Assembly: GCA_910586725.1 (NCBI GenBank)
Contig: CAJUJL010000049.1
Location: 1 to 17,824, forward strand
Origin: an uncultured Lachnospiraceae bacterium
Lineage (GTDB): Bacteria > Bacillota > Clostridia > Lachnospirales > Lachnospiraceae
Length of the DNA stretch: 17,824 bases
Direction: 5' to 3'
The first letter of the stretch is position 1. Each line of letters opens with the position of its first letter. The translations under genes and the position numbers were made by a program. This document shows positions 1 through 7,032 of the stretch, piece after piece. The notes below the pieces were generated by a model, which was not told where the DNA came from, did no database searches, and saw only the letters and a list, made by a program, of their open reading frames with translations.

Positions 1-3
1 TTT

Positions 4-465
4 ATGTCTGAAAAAATCATCAGGATCAAGTCAGGGAACGAAGAATTCACAATGAGTGTTACAGAAGAGTCCTATGAGGCGTGGAAGAATAGTGCCTCGG
101 AGGAAGCGGGCATGGCACGAGCAGGGAACTGGCTCCCTGCACCCACTATCTACCGTTTACGAACATATAGCGGAAACCCCCAATTACATACTGAACGAAT
201 TATTTTTTCACATATACACTATTTAAATCACTGTAGAATATATCACATAAACCGAACTAATATGCCATCCGAAAAGAAAACGCTTAATACAATATTTATT
301 AATTGTATTTCTAAATATTTAAATCTTTATTTAGAATACATTCAGCCTATTAATACCGATAGAATAAAAGTAGCAAAGGATCTTCTTGAAATAATTCAAA
401 AAATAGAAACGGGAGAAGAAGATAGTGTATTATATCAGTCTATATCTAGCGCAAAGCATTCTTAA
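4..465 (+). CDS. Hypothetical protein, possibly a chimeric or partial ORF
   Basis: An open frame of 153 codons begins at the window edge, so the true start may lie upstream and no ribosome site can be judged. I do not recognise the product. The first 45-50 residues (IIRIKSGNEEF..., ending near NWLPAPT) are encoded by moderately GC-rich DNA. The rest is AT-rich and encodes an Ile/Asn/Tyr/Leu-rich, probably helical segment without signal peptide or clear membrane span. The change at about base 160 suggests two sequences of different origin joined in one frame. A good intrinsic terminator follows 31 bases after the stop, which favours this being the end of a real transcription unit. Given the broken genes downstream, it may be a remnant of the same accessory region. 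Confidence 0.4.
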   Translation: MSEKIIRIKSGNEEFTMSVTEESYEAWKNSASEEAGMARAGNWLPAPTIYRLRTYSGNPQLHTERIIFSHIHYLNHCRIYHINRTNMPSEKKTLNTIFINCISKYLNLYLEYIQPINTDRIKVAKDLLEIIQKIETGEEDSVLYQSISSAKHS

Positions 466-495
466 CGGTTATTAAATTGCATTTTCAAATTGAAA

Positions 496-544
496 AATTT
501 AGGTATGAGTCCAAATGAAGGGGAGCATACCTAAATTAATTTTT
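496..544 (+). terminator. Intrinsic terminator after the first ORF
   Basis: A perfect 12-bp inverted repeat, AATTTAGGTATG (496-507) with CATACCTAAATT (526-537), encloses an 18-nt loop that can add a TCC/GGA pair. A short T run (540-544) follows. The position just after the stop at 465 fits a terminator for that gene. The symmetric arms could also be the edge of an old insertion. Confidence 0.6.
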
Positions 545-768
545 CATTGTGATTAATATTTACTATAGCTACAGTAAGATTAAAATATTTAGATTTTTTA
601 CTTTCACTTATTCCTATTTAAGAATAACTTTTGTAAAGTCTTAAATCAAAATTTTCAAAAGTGTTCCAAATTACAATAGAGAACTTTTTTCAATCAAGTA
701 CTCTGTCATTAAGTATTCAGTTTAAAAAAGATTTACTTCTTTATGTTCTCAAATATAATTACACTTCT

Positions 769-960
769 ATGGATGAACCGGAGGAAAAGGGAGAGGTTCA
801 GGAGGAAGTGACAGCGGGCAGGCCGTCATGGCGTGTGCAAGTGGAATATTCTAATCATACAACGCAGGATATAGTGGGTTATGATGATTATTTGCCAGAT
901 TAGGCAGAAGAATTATATTCGTTATTGATGCAGTATTTTAAACAAGAACAGTTAGATTGA
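769..960 (+). pseudogene. C-terminal remnant of an unidentified protein, interrupted by TAG
   Basis: The frame from ATG 769 encodes a charged segment containing WRVQVEYSNHTTQDIVGYDD and ends at TAG (901-903). Reading on in the same frame gives AEELYSLLMQYFKQEQLD and a TGA at 958-960. This reads naturally as the original C-terminus (...DYLPD, one lost residue, AEELYSLLMQYF...). The gene has therefore acquired a nonsense codon. Upstream of 769 the same frame is AT-rich and low in complexity and has no ribosome site, so the N-terminal part is probably missing, with a junction near 760-770. I cannot name the parent family. The acidic C-terminus resembles small accessory proteins of Firmicutes conjugative elements, but that is only an impression. 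Confidence 0.5.
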
Positions 961-1037
961 AAGGAAAATACAGGTGTGTAATAGGGAGATTTTGATTAAA
1001 GAAATCCTAAATTTTATTAAAAAAGAAGGTGATGACA

Positions 1038-1924
1038 ATGTATAACCCACAGCTTGAAACATTTATCCGCGTGGCAGATGCTGGCAGCTTCAATAAAGCA
1101 GCAGAAGAAGCTTATATAACCCCGACAGCAGTCATAAAGCAGATCAATCTTCTTGAGGCTTCTTTGGATGTAAAGCTGTTTGACAGGACGCATAGGGGTT
1201 GACTTTGACAAAGGCCGGAAAGTCTTTATATCAGGACACGAAATATATCATCCAGTATTGCCGGGATTCCGTCATCCGGGCAAAAAATGTCATTCAGGAG
1301 GATACGAAGGTAATCCGTATCGGGAGTTCCCCAATGACCCCGGCACAGCTTTTGATGCGGCTCTGGACAAAAATACAGGTAAATTGACCGGAGATGAAAT
1401 TCCAGATTGTCCCGTTCGAGAACACGCCGGAAAATGCCAGGGAAATATTAGCGAATCTCGGAAAAAATATTGACGTAATCGGGGGGATATTTGATGAGAC
1501 CATGCTGGACTTGCGCCGCTGTGCAGGGCTTGAATTATCCCGTGAGCCATTTTGCTGCGCAGTTTCCATCCATCATAGGCTTGCGGCAAAAGACCGGCTT
1601 ACGGTAAAAGACCTTTATGGGGAGAACCTGATGCTGATGCGCCGGGAATGGAGCAATTATGTGGACAGGCTCCGGGATGACATCTGGCAGAACCACATCC
1701 AGATACATATCGTGGATTTTGATTTTTATAACGTGGAGGTTTTTAACCGTTGTGAGAACAGTAATGACGTATTGCTGGCGATTCCGGGGTGGGCCAGCGT
1801 ACATCCGCTTTTAAAAGTCATTCCGGTGGAATGGGAACACAGCATCCCATATGGCCTGCTCCATTCCCCGAATCCGTCTGAAAATGTAAGACAGTTTCTT
1901 ACTGCTGCGCAGAAAGCAGTGTAA
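1038..1924 (+). pseudogene. LysR-family transcriptional regulator, inactivated by frameshift and nonsense
   Basis: LysR proteins have an N-terminal winged helix-turn-helix and a C-terminal effector domain. From ATG 1038 (ribosome site AAGGTGAT at 1026-1033) the product reads MYNPQLETFIRVADAGSFNK, then the expected recognition region through LFDRTHRG, then TGA at 1200-1202. The next frame continues exactly where the family should (LTLTKAGKSLYQDTKYIIQY), so one base, most simply a T at about 1199-1200, has been lost. That frame meets a second in-frame TGA at 1385-1387. It then continues as PEMKFQIVPFENTPENAREI through a full effector domain to the stop at 1924. The repaired length of about 295 residues is normal for LysR. 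Two independent lesions make a sequencing error unlikely. It may once have controlled the hydrolase and dehydrogenase genes downstream. Confidence 0.88.
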
Positions 1925-1992
1925 TAAATGGGGGATATGTCTGTTGATTTTTGTTAGGTAATTCTGCGTTAAAACGCAGCAAAAATCGGCGC

Positions 1993-2029
1993 AGTCAACG
2001 TCAAAGCACAAAAAGATTTGTCGTTGACT
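1993..2029. repeat. Inverted repeat downstream of the lysR pseudogene
   Basis: AGTCAACG (1993-2000) pairs perfectly with CGTTGACT (2022-2029). After one T/T mismatch, CAAA (2002-2005) pairs with TTTG (2017-2020), leaving an 11-nt loop. No T run follows, so it is not a typical terminator. It may be a regulatory hairpin or the relic of a small element end. Confidence 0.5.
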
Positions 2030-2070
2030 ATAAATTTATATGTTATAACTTTTGGGTATAAACTAATGAA

Positions 2071-2106
2071 AAAAAAGAGACTTCTCTTTCAGTCTCGTTT
2101 TTTTTA
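2071..2106 (+). terminator. Intrinsic terminator, probably bidirectional
   Basis: The stem GAGACT (2077-2082)/AGTCTC (2091-2096) has an 8-nt loop. An A-run precedes it and G plus eight Ts (2098-2105) follow, so it could also work on the opposite strand. It separates the lysR remnant from the hydrolase remnant. Confidence 0.7.
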
Positions 2107-2210
2107 TACTTTGTTTAAAAGCCGGATGGCCATAACGGGATGCCCGGAGGGTATTTTTGGAGCATAGGAAGAAGGGTAAAGGCTGGATATTTATGGGACA
2201 GGAGGGTGAT

Positions 2211-2554
2211 ATGGAATTGAAATATGCTGTCCTAAATGTCATGCTGATATGTCTGCTGCTCAGTCTTACAGGCTGTGGGGCTGACAAAAAGGCAGACAGG
2301 GAAAACCGTGCAGGATCAGGCCAGGAAGGGGAGGCGGCTTTGCTTATGTGGGGGCAATGCAGGACAGCTTTCCCCATGCGTTGGAATTATCCCAAAAAGG
2401 ATATCATGCATTTGCCTTGATCTACCGTCCCGGCGCACAGACAGCATGTGAGGATCTGGCAAGGGCAGTCAGTTTTATATTTGAACATGCGAAAGAACTG
2501 GAAGTAGGGACAGAGCATGCGGTATCATTTTGGGAAACTCAAACAAAATATTAA
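2211..2554 (+). pseudogene. Lipoprotein-type alpha/beta hydrolase (esterase) remnant with internal deletion
   Basis: ATG 2211 follows AGGAGG (2200-2205). The first 23 residues form a lipoprotein signal: a hydrophobic stretch then the lipobox LTGC. After about 20 polar residues the reading jumps frame. From about 2327, in another frame, comes GGGFAYVGAMQDSFPHALEL and then KGYHAFALIYRPGAQTACED. This is typical of HSL-like alpha/beta hydrolases around the HGGGF oxyanion motif, here with Arg in place of His before GGGF. The segment ends at ...SFWETQTKY and a stop, just before the expected G-x-S-x-G nucleophile elbow. The nucleophile, Asp and His regions are all absent, so the gene cannot make an active enzyme. 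Deletions at both the lipoprotein/hydrolase junction and the 3' end are inferred. Confidence 0.8.
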
Positions 2555-2573
2555 TAATGACGAGGATGGGAAG

Positions 2574-3743
2574 ATGAATAATTTTATTTTTGAGAATGCA
2601 ACAAAAGTCTTATTCGGTAAAGGATGTGTGAAAGAATATTTATGCTGCCTGATAAAAGGCTGCGGGGATACGGTGATGCTGGCGTATGGGGGAGGCTCGA
2701 TCAAAAAGAACGGCGTATATGATGAAGTAGTCTCTATCCTGAAAAAAGCCGGAAAGCATATCGTGGAGTTTCCCGGCATTATGGCGAACCCTACTTATGC
2801 AAAAGTTTTAGAGGGCGCAAAACTGGAAAGGGAAAGCCAGGCCGGATTGATCCTTGGCGTTGGCGGCGGTTCCGTCATGGACTGTTGTAAAGCGGTTTCC
2901 ATTGCCGCCCGGTATGACGGCGATGTGTGGGAGGATTTCTGGGAAAGGCCGGGCATTTTTGATTTCGAGCCGCTCCCGCTTGGCGTGATCGTCACAGTGG
3001 CGGGAACCGGGAGTGAATGTAACGGAGGGGCGGTCATTACCAATGAAGAACTGAAAATAAAGACCGGACGTGATTATCCCAAATGCAATCCCCGGTTTGC
3101 CCTGCTTGACCCGACGTATACATACAGTGTCCCGAAATTCCAGATGGCGTCCGGCAGCTTCGACATCCTTTCCCATATCATGGAGATCTATTTCAGCGGG
3201 CCGGATGAGGATAATGTTTCAGATGATATTGCCGAGGCGCTTATGAGGAATGTGATCCGCAACCTGCGGGCGGCGATCCGAAACCCGGAGGACTATACTG
3301 CCAGGAGCAACCTGATGTGGGATGCGACAATGGCGGAGAACCGGATCATCAAGCTTGGCAAGCGCACAGATTTCCAGTGCCACCAGATGGAACACCAGCT
3401 TGGGGCATACACAGACTGCAACCACGGCGTAGGCCTGGCGGTCCTGCATCCAACGTATTACCGCCATATTTACAAGGACGGGCTTGCAAAATTCAAACGG
3501 TTTGCTACGGAGGTATGGAACATTTCTTCTGACGGAAAGACAGATGAGGAAACCGCCCGCGCCGGGATAGACGAGCTGGAAAGGTTCATCCGGGAGATCG
3601 GTCTGTCTGCAACTCTACAGGAGATGGGGATCCATGGGGATGTAGATTTAAAAGCGGTTGCTGATTCCTGCGCGGTCGTGCCGGGAAGTTACCGGAAGCT
3701 GACACAGGAAGAAATTTTTGAAATTTTCAAAGAGTGCTTTTAG
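2574..3743 (+). CDS. Iron-containing alcohol dehydrogenase, butanol dehydrogenase/YqhD type
   Basis: This is a group III metal-dependent alcohol dehydrogenase, a cytosolic enzyme that interconverts aldehydes and alcohols with NAD(P)H. The product is 389 residues, normal for the family. GGGS followed by D (GVGGGSVMD, near residue 100) is the dinucleotide-binding motif, and GTGSE follows. The iron ligands expected from YqhD are all present: Asp197 and His201 (FDILSH), His270 (CHQMEH) and His284 (NHG). I chose ATG 2574, just after AGGATGGG, because MNNFIFENATKVLFGKG is the usual family start. The frame is open back to 2517, but that part overlaps the hydrolase remnant and does not look like this family. 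It is the only complete recognisable gene in the first 5.8 kb. NADPH preference is likely for this subgroup but not shown here. Confidence 0.93.
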   Translation: MNNFIFENATKVLFGKGCVKEYLCCLIKGCGDTVMLAYGGGSIKKNGVYDEVVSILKKAGKHIVEFPGIMANPTYAKVLEGAKLERESQAGLILGVGGGSVMDCCKAVSIAARYDGDVWEDFWERPGIFDFEPLPLGVIVTVAGTGSECNGGAVITNEELKIKTGRDYPKCNPRFALLDPTYTYSVPKFQMASGSFDILSHIMEIYFSGPDEDNVSDDIAEALMRNVIRNLRAAIRNPEDYTARSNLMWDATMAENRIIKLGKRTDFQCHQMEHQLGAYTDCNHGVGLAVLHPTYYRHIYKDGLAKFKRFATEVWNISSDGKTDEETARAGIDELERFIREIGLSATLQEMGIHGDVDLKAVADSCAVVPGSYRKLTQEEIFEIFKECF

Positions 3744-3757
3744 ATGATTGCAAAACA

Positions 3758-3774
3758 GCCCGTTTTTGGCGGGC
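3758..3774. terminator. GC-rich hairpin between convergent genes
   Basis: GCCCG (3758-3762) pairs with CGGGC (3770-3774) between the dehydrogenase stop (3743) and the stop of the minus-strand relaxase remnant (3776). On the minus strand TGTTTTG follows, a weak U-tract. On the plus strand there is no T run. It is a probable but weak terminator. Confidence 0.4.
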
Positions 3775-3775
3775 G

Positions 3776-4666
3776 TTATACAAGATTTAAAATCTGCCCG
3801 AAATCCTTTAGCTGGCGTTCGGTTTCCACAAGGCTTTGGCGGGCTGTTTTTGCCAGCGTGGACTTGGCGGCAATCTGTCTTTCCAGTTCGTAAATGGATC
3901 CTGCCTCGCTGTAACTTGCCGCTGCTGTTTTGAGGTTCTGAATATCCGCCCAATGCTTTAAGCCGGGGCTTTCTGCAAACTTTTCCGCAGAGGTATCAAT
4001 GAGGGAGCGGTTGGAATAGTTCTGGACAACCGTCTTTTTCTTTTTTGGGAATGCAGCGCATCTGTCTGGCGTATTGCGGCTTTTTTCCCTTGCGGCTGCC
4101 GTTTCCTCAAGCCGTGCTTTGATCCGTTCTTTCGTGTATTCCGCGCCGAGGGATTTGACGCTGCCCTGGATAAAATGTTTCCTGTCTAAAGGGCGGAAGG
4201 AAATGTATTTTAAAGTGTTTTCACCAAATGCCTCGCCTTTGATTTCGTAGCCTTTTGCGCAGATGAGGGCGATGCAGTCCTCATATGTTTCGGCGGTTTT
4301 TATGGCTTCGTCAATATGCTTTTTAAGCGTGGTTTTCCATGAAGCGTTTTGTTTTCCGGTGAGCCATTCTTTATAAGTTTTCCCGCGCTCGCCGCTTGGG
4401 AAAATGACGGACAGGCCATGTTCCGTACACAGCTCGTCGCTTAAGTTTCGGATGCGCCAGTAGGATTTTTTGCAGTCATTGTATTTTTTGTGGTCGATGT
4501 TGTCGGCAGCGCAAAAAATGATGTGGTTATGGACATGCCCTTTGTCAATGTGCGTGGACACGACATAGGAATATTTTCCCTCCAAAACTTTGTCCGCAAG
4601 TTCCACTCCTATCTTATGTGCTTCCTCATATCTGACCTCGCCGGAGAAGAAAGACTGGTATTGAAG
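3776..4666 (-). pseudogene. MOBP-type relaxase, truncated at both ends
   Basis: Relaxases nick the transfer origin and pilot the strand during conjugation. The open frame runs from a TAA at 4667-4669 (minus strand) to the stop at 3776. It carries GEVRYEEAHKIGVELADKVL, then the metal-binding histidine motif HIDKGHVHNHIIF, then segments typical of Pfam Relaxase PF03432 proteins (SYWRIRNLSDELC; KGYEIKGEAFGENTLKYISF). Homologues carry about 70 further N-terminal residues, including the catalytic Tyr region, and these are absent. The C-terminus stops abruptly at LKDFGQILNLV, where relatives continue for about 100 residues. The first possible starts (GTG at 4606) fall inside the domain, so this is a fragment. 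The histidine motif is intact, but nicking activity is not expected. Confidence 0.85.
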
Positions 4667-4681
4667 TTAAGGCAGTGAGCG

Positions 4682-4916
4682 ATGAATGTCTGGCAAAAAG
4701 TGCAGCAGTTGCATGAGGCTGAGAGGCATATCTTTGATAATGATACTTCCGGGTTTTCCGGTCAATTTAGAATGACGGTGCGATACCGATGTGGGCAGAG
4801 TAATGACCTGCCACTCGTATATGTTTTTTGATAAATATTTTGTTTATCTTTCAATCAGAGAGGGCAATAGATTGTACTTTTTGATTGGAAGACAAGCCAT
4901 GAAAAAAGTTTTATAA
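4682..4916 (+). pseudogene. Small hypothetical ORF with a frameshift in a T run
   Basis: ATG 4682 opens a frame (MNVWQKVQQLHEAERHIFDN...) that stops at TGA 4829-4831, directly after six consecutive Ts (4824-4829). Removing one T lets the product continue in a sensible way, DKYFVYLSIREGNRLYFLIG and on to MKKVL, with TAA at 4914-4916. The repaired protein would be about 77 residues, rich in aromatic and beta-prone residues. It sits between the relaxase remnant and the excisionase, a usual place for small accessory genes of mobile elements. I do not recognise a family. The coherent continuation supports a one-base expansion of the T tract, although a sequencing error or programmed slippage cannot be excluded from sequence alone. 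Confidence 0.5.
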
Positions 4917-4932
4917 AATAGCGGAGGGCGGA

Positions 4933-5138
4933 ATGGAAAGAAATACGTGTGATGTTAAAATATCTGAAAAGGTATTGCTTACGATTATTGAAGCAAATGC
5001 GTTTAGTGGAATAGGTTTGAACAAGTTGAGAGATTTGACAAATGATCCTCGATGTCCATTTGTATTTTATGTAGAAAACGCAAGATGATAAAAAGAAAGG
5101 CCTTTGAGAGGTTTTTGGAAGAGAAAATTGAGATATAG
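4933..5138 (+). pseudogene. Excisionase (Tn916 Xis-like), frameshifted near the C-terminus
   Basis: Excisionases bend the element ends and direct the integrase toward excision. ATG 4933 opens a frame with the typical small winged-helix signature VLLTIIEANAFSGIGLNKLR followed by DLTNDPRCPFVFYV. It then stops at TGA 5086-5088 after NAR. Shifting frame at 5085 continues as MIKRKAFERFLEEKIEI and TAG at 5136-5138, the usual end of this family. One base, most simply an A beside 5085, has been lost. The repaired length of about 68 residues is normal. It lies directly upstream of the integrase remnant in the same orientation, as in Tn916-like elements. Confidence 0.75.
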
Positions 5139-5246
5139 AACATTTGGGCAATCCGGCAGAACAAGATATGGACATTTAAGCCTGAATATGGTAAAATGAA
5201 AGCTGCTGTATTGGGCTTTTTTCTAGCAATAGAAGGAGGCGTACAT

Positions 5247-5769
5247 ATGGGAAAAGACTTGAAAGGTCGTGATTTGGGAGTAGGAATATATCAGCGTCAA
5301 GATGGACTGTATTCAGCCAGATATACAAACAAACTGGGGAAACGAAAAGAAAAATATTTTAAGAAACTGCAGGAATGCCGCCAATGGATAGCAGATGCAC
5401 GATTTATTGATTCGCATTCGGATTTGACCGCGGGCGAGAATATGACCGTTGAAGCTTGGTTTGATTATTTTATCAATGATATAAAAGGCGATACAATCAG
5501 ACCAAACACGCAGAGAAATTATAGAAAGCGGTTTGAACGGAACATTAAAGAGCATATTGGCAGAATGCTTCTTTCGGAAGTGAAACCTATACATTGTCAG
5601 GATATTTTGAATAAGATGACACCAACATATGCAGAAAGTACGGTGTATCAGTGCAGAATCACCATGTCATTCCAGCATTAACATCACTATGAATTTGCAT
5701 GTTCATGTAACAGATGATGAGAAGAAAAAAGAAGTTGAAAAAATTGAAAAAATGCTAAACGTAGTATAG
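5247..5769 (+). pseudogene. Tyrosine recombinase (integrase) with the catalytic domain deleted
   Basis: ATG 5247 follows AAGGAGG (5233-5239). The first 60 residues form an arm-binding AP2-like domain (GVGIYQRQDGLYSARYTNKLGKRKEKYF in parts). The SAM-like core-binding domain follows (MTVEAWFDYFINDIKGDTIR, then NTQRNYRKRFERNI). The frame breaks at about 5661-5667. From 5668 another frame reads HSSINITMNLHVHVTDDEKK and on to KMLNVV with TAG at 5767-5769, which is the normal C-terminus of Firmicutes integrases after the GHS motif. Roughly 200 residues, including the Arg and Lys/His catalytic positions, are missing. The residue at the catalytic Tyr position (TMNLYVHV in relatives) is His (CAT for TAT). 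The protein cannot recombine DNA. Confidence 0.88.
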
Positions 5770-5776
5770 CTATCTG

Positions 5777-5798
5777 ATTGGCGTAGGAATTGGCGTAG
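5777..5798. repeat. Direct repeat next to the integrase, candidate arm-type sites
   Basis: ATTGGCGTAG occurs twice in tandem (5777-5786 and 5789-5798), with a 12-bp period. Tn916-family integrases bind short direct repeats near the element ends through their N-terminal domain. The location 8 bp after the integrase stop fits that role. The core att site should lie a little further right, before 5850. Confidence 0.5.
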
Positions 5799-5863
5799 TT
5801 GAATATTGGCAGCAACGTCAAAACCTAAGAAATCAGGGACTTTGAGATAAAGGAGATAGAGAA

Positions 5864-6964
5864 ATGAAACTAGGAATTGTAGGTCTTCCGAATGTAGGAA
5901 AAAGCACGTTGTTTAATTCGCTGACAAAAGCAGGTGCGGAGTCGGCCAATTACCCTTTTTGCACGATTGACCCCAATGTGGGAATCGTTGCGGTCCCGGA
6001 TGAGCGTTTGAAGAAGCTTGGAGATATGTATCATTCCAAAAAAGTAACGCCTGCGGTGATTGAGTTTGTAGATATTGCGGGTCTTGTAAAAGGAGCGAGC
6101 AAAGGAGAGGGCCTGGGCAACCAGTTTCTTGCCAATATCCGCGAGGTGGATGCGATCGTACATGTGGTGCGTTGTTTTGAAGATGACAATATTGTTCATG
6201 TGGATGGGAGCATTCATCCGGTTCGTGATATTGAAACAATAAACCTGGAACTTATATTTTCAGATATAGAGATTTTAGAGCGAAGGATTGCAAAAACGTC
6301 CAAAGGGGCGAGAAATGATAAGACGCTTGCCAAAGAACTGGCTCTTTTAGAGAGGATCAAAGAGCATCTGGAGGGCGGTGACCTGGCAAAAACATTTGAA
6401 TTGTCCGGGGATGAAGAAGAGGAAGCGTGGTTTTCGTCTTATAATCTCTTAACGGCAAAACCCGTTATTTATGCTGCAAATGTAGCGGAGTCCGATCTTG
6501 CGAATGACGGGGCGTCGAATGCGTTTGTAGAGGAAGTCAGACAGCAGGCGGCTCAGGAGCAAAGCGAAGTGTTTGTGATCTGCGCTCAGATCGAGCAGGA
6601 AATCGCGGAGCTGGACGATGAGGAAAAGGCCATGTTTTTAGAAGAACTGGGATTGGACGAGTTTGGCCTTGAAAAACTGATTAAGGCAAGCTATGGCATT
6701 CTTGGGCTGATCAGCTATCTGACTGCGGGAGAAGACGAGACAAGGGCATGGACGATTAGAAAAGGCACGAAAGCGCCGCAGGCCGCTGGTAAAATCCATA
6801 CAGATTTTGAGAGAGGGTTTATTCGGGCGGAAGTTGTAAATTATCAGGATCTTTTGGAATGCGGAAGCCTTGGAGCCGCCAGGGAAAAAGGAATTGTGGG
6901 ACTGGAAGGCAAAGAGTACGTCGTAAAGGACGGGGACGTTATGCTGTTTCGGTTCAATGTATAG
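5864..6964 (+). CDS. ychF: YchF/OLA1-family redox-regulated ATPase, ribosome-binding
   Basis: This is an Obg-related P-loop protein that prefers ATP, associates with ribosomes and influences stress responses in other bacteria. The 366 residues match the family length. The P-loop is GLPNVGKST (7-15), the G3 region is DIAGLVKGASKGEG, and NVAESD replaces the usual NKxD, the change linked to ATP preference. The C-terminal TGS-like domain is present (KAPQAAGKIHTDFERGFIRA). The ribosome site AAGGAG (5850-5855) fixes the start. It is the first intact chromosomal gene after the mobile-element remnant, so the element inserted just upstream of it. No convincing promoter was found in the short gap, so the old element end may now supply its transcription. 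Confidence 0.97.
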   Translation: MKLGIVGLPNVGKSTLFNSLTKAGAESANYPFCTIDPNVGIVAVPDERLKKLGDMYHSKKVTPAVIEFVDIAGLVKGASKGEGLGNQFLANIREVDAIVHVVRCFEDDNIVHVDGSIHPVRDIETINLELIFSDIEILERRIAKTSKGARNDKTLAKELALLERIKEHLEGGDLAKTFELSGDEEEEAWFSSYNLLTAKPVIYAANVAESDLANDGASNAFVEEVRQQAAQEQSEVFVICAQIEQEIAELDDEEKAMFLEELGLDEFGLEKLIKASYGILGLISYLTAGEDETRAWTIRKGTKAPQAAGKIHTDFERGFIRAEVVNYQDLLECGSLGAAREKGIVGLEGKEYVVKDGDVMLFRFNV

Positions 6965-7032
6965 CATAGCAATGGTATAGGACAAAACCATTTGGAATAG
7001 ACTAAAGAGAAAGAAAACAGAAGGTCTTTTTC

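Larger units (their letters stand above)
3758..5846. mobile_element. Remnant of an integrative conjugative or mobilizable element (right part)
   Basis: A relaxase remnant, a small frameshifted ORF, an excisionase remnant and a tyrosine integrase remnant lie together, in the order typical of the integrase end of Firmicutes integrative elements. Every gene in it is damaged. The right boundary must lie between the integrase stop (5769) and the ychF ribosome site (5850). The left boundary is uncertain and may lie outside the window. Confidence 0.75.

Noticed and set aside
661..768. GTG-started extension of the 769-960 remnant
   Set aside because: AT-rich, no ribosome site, and unlike the downstream protein segment. 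Probably non-coding DNA that happens to be open.
1017..1589. Minus-strand ORFs across the lysR remnant
   Set aside because: Antisense shadows of a recognisable LysR coding sequence.
2517..2573. N-terminal extension of the alcohol dehydrogenase
   Set aside because: It overlaps the hydrolase remnant, and the family starts at the internal ATG 2574, which has a ribosome site.
3770..4680. Plus-strand ORFs over the relaxase remnant (for example 4490-4678)
   Set aside because: They mirror the conserved relaxase histidine region on the other strand and have no protein features of their own.
5196..5246. Longer integrase start
   Set aside because: The ATG at 5247 has a strong AAGGAGG at proper distance and begins with the usual family sequence; the upstream start has none.
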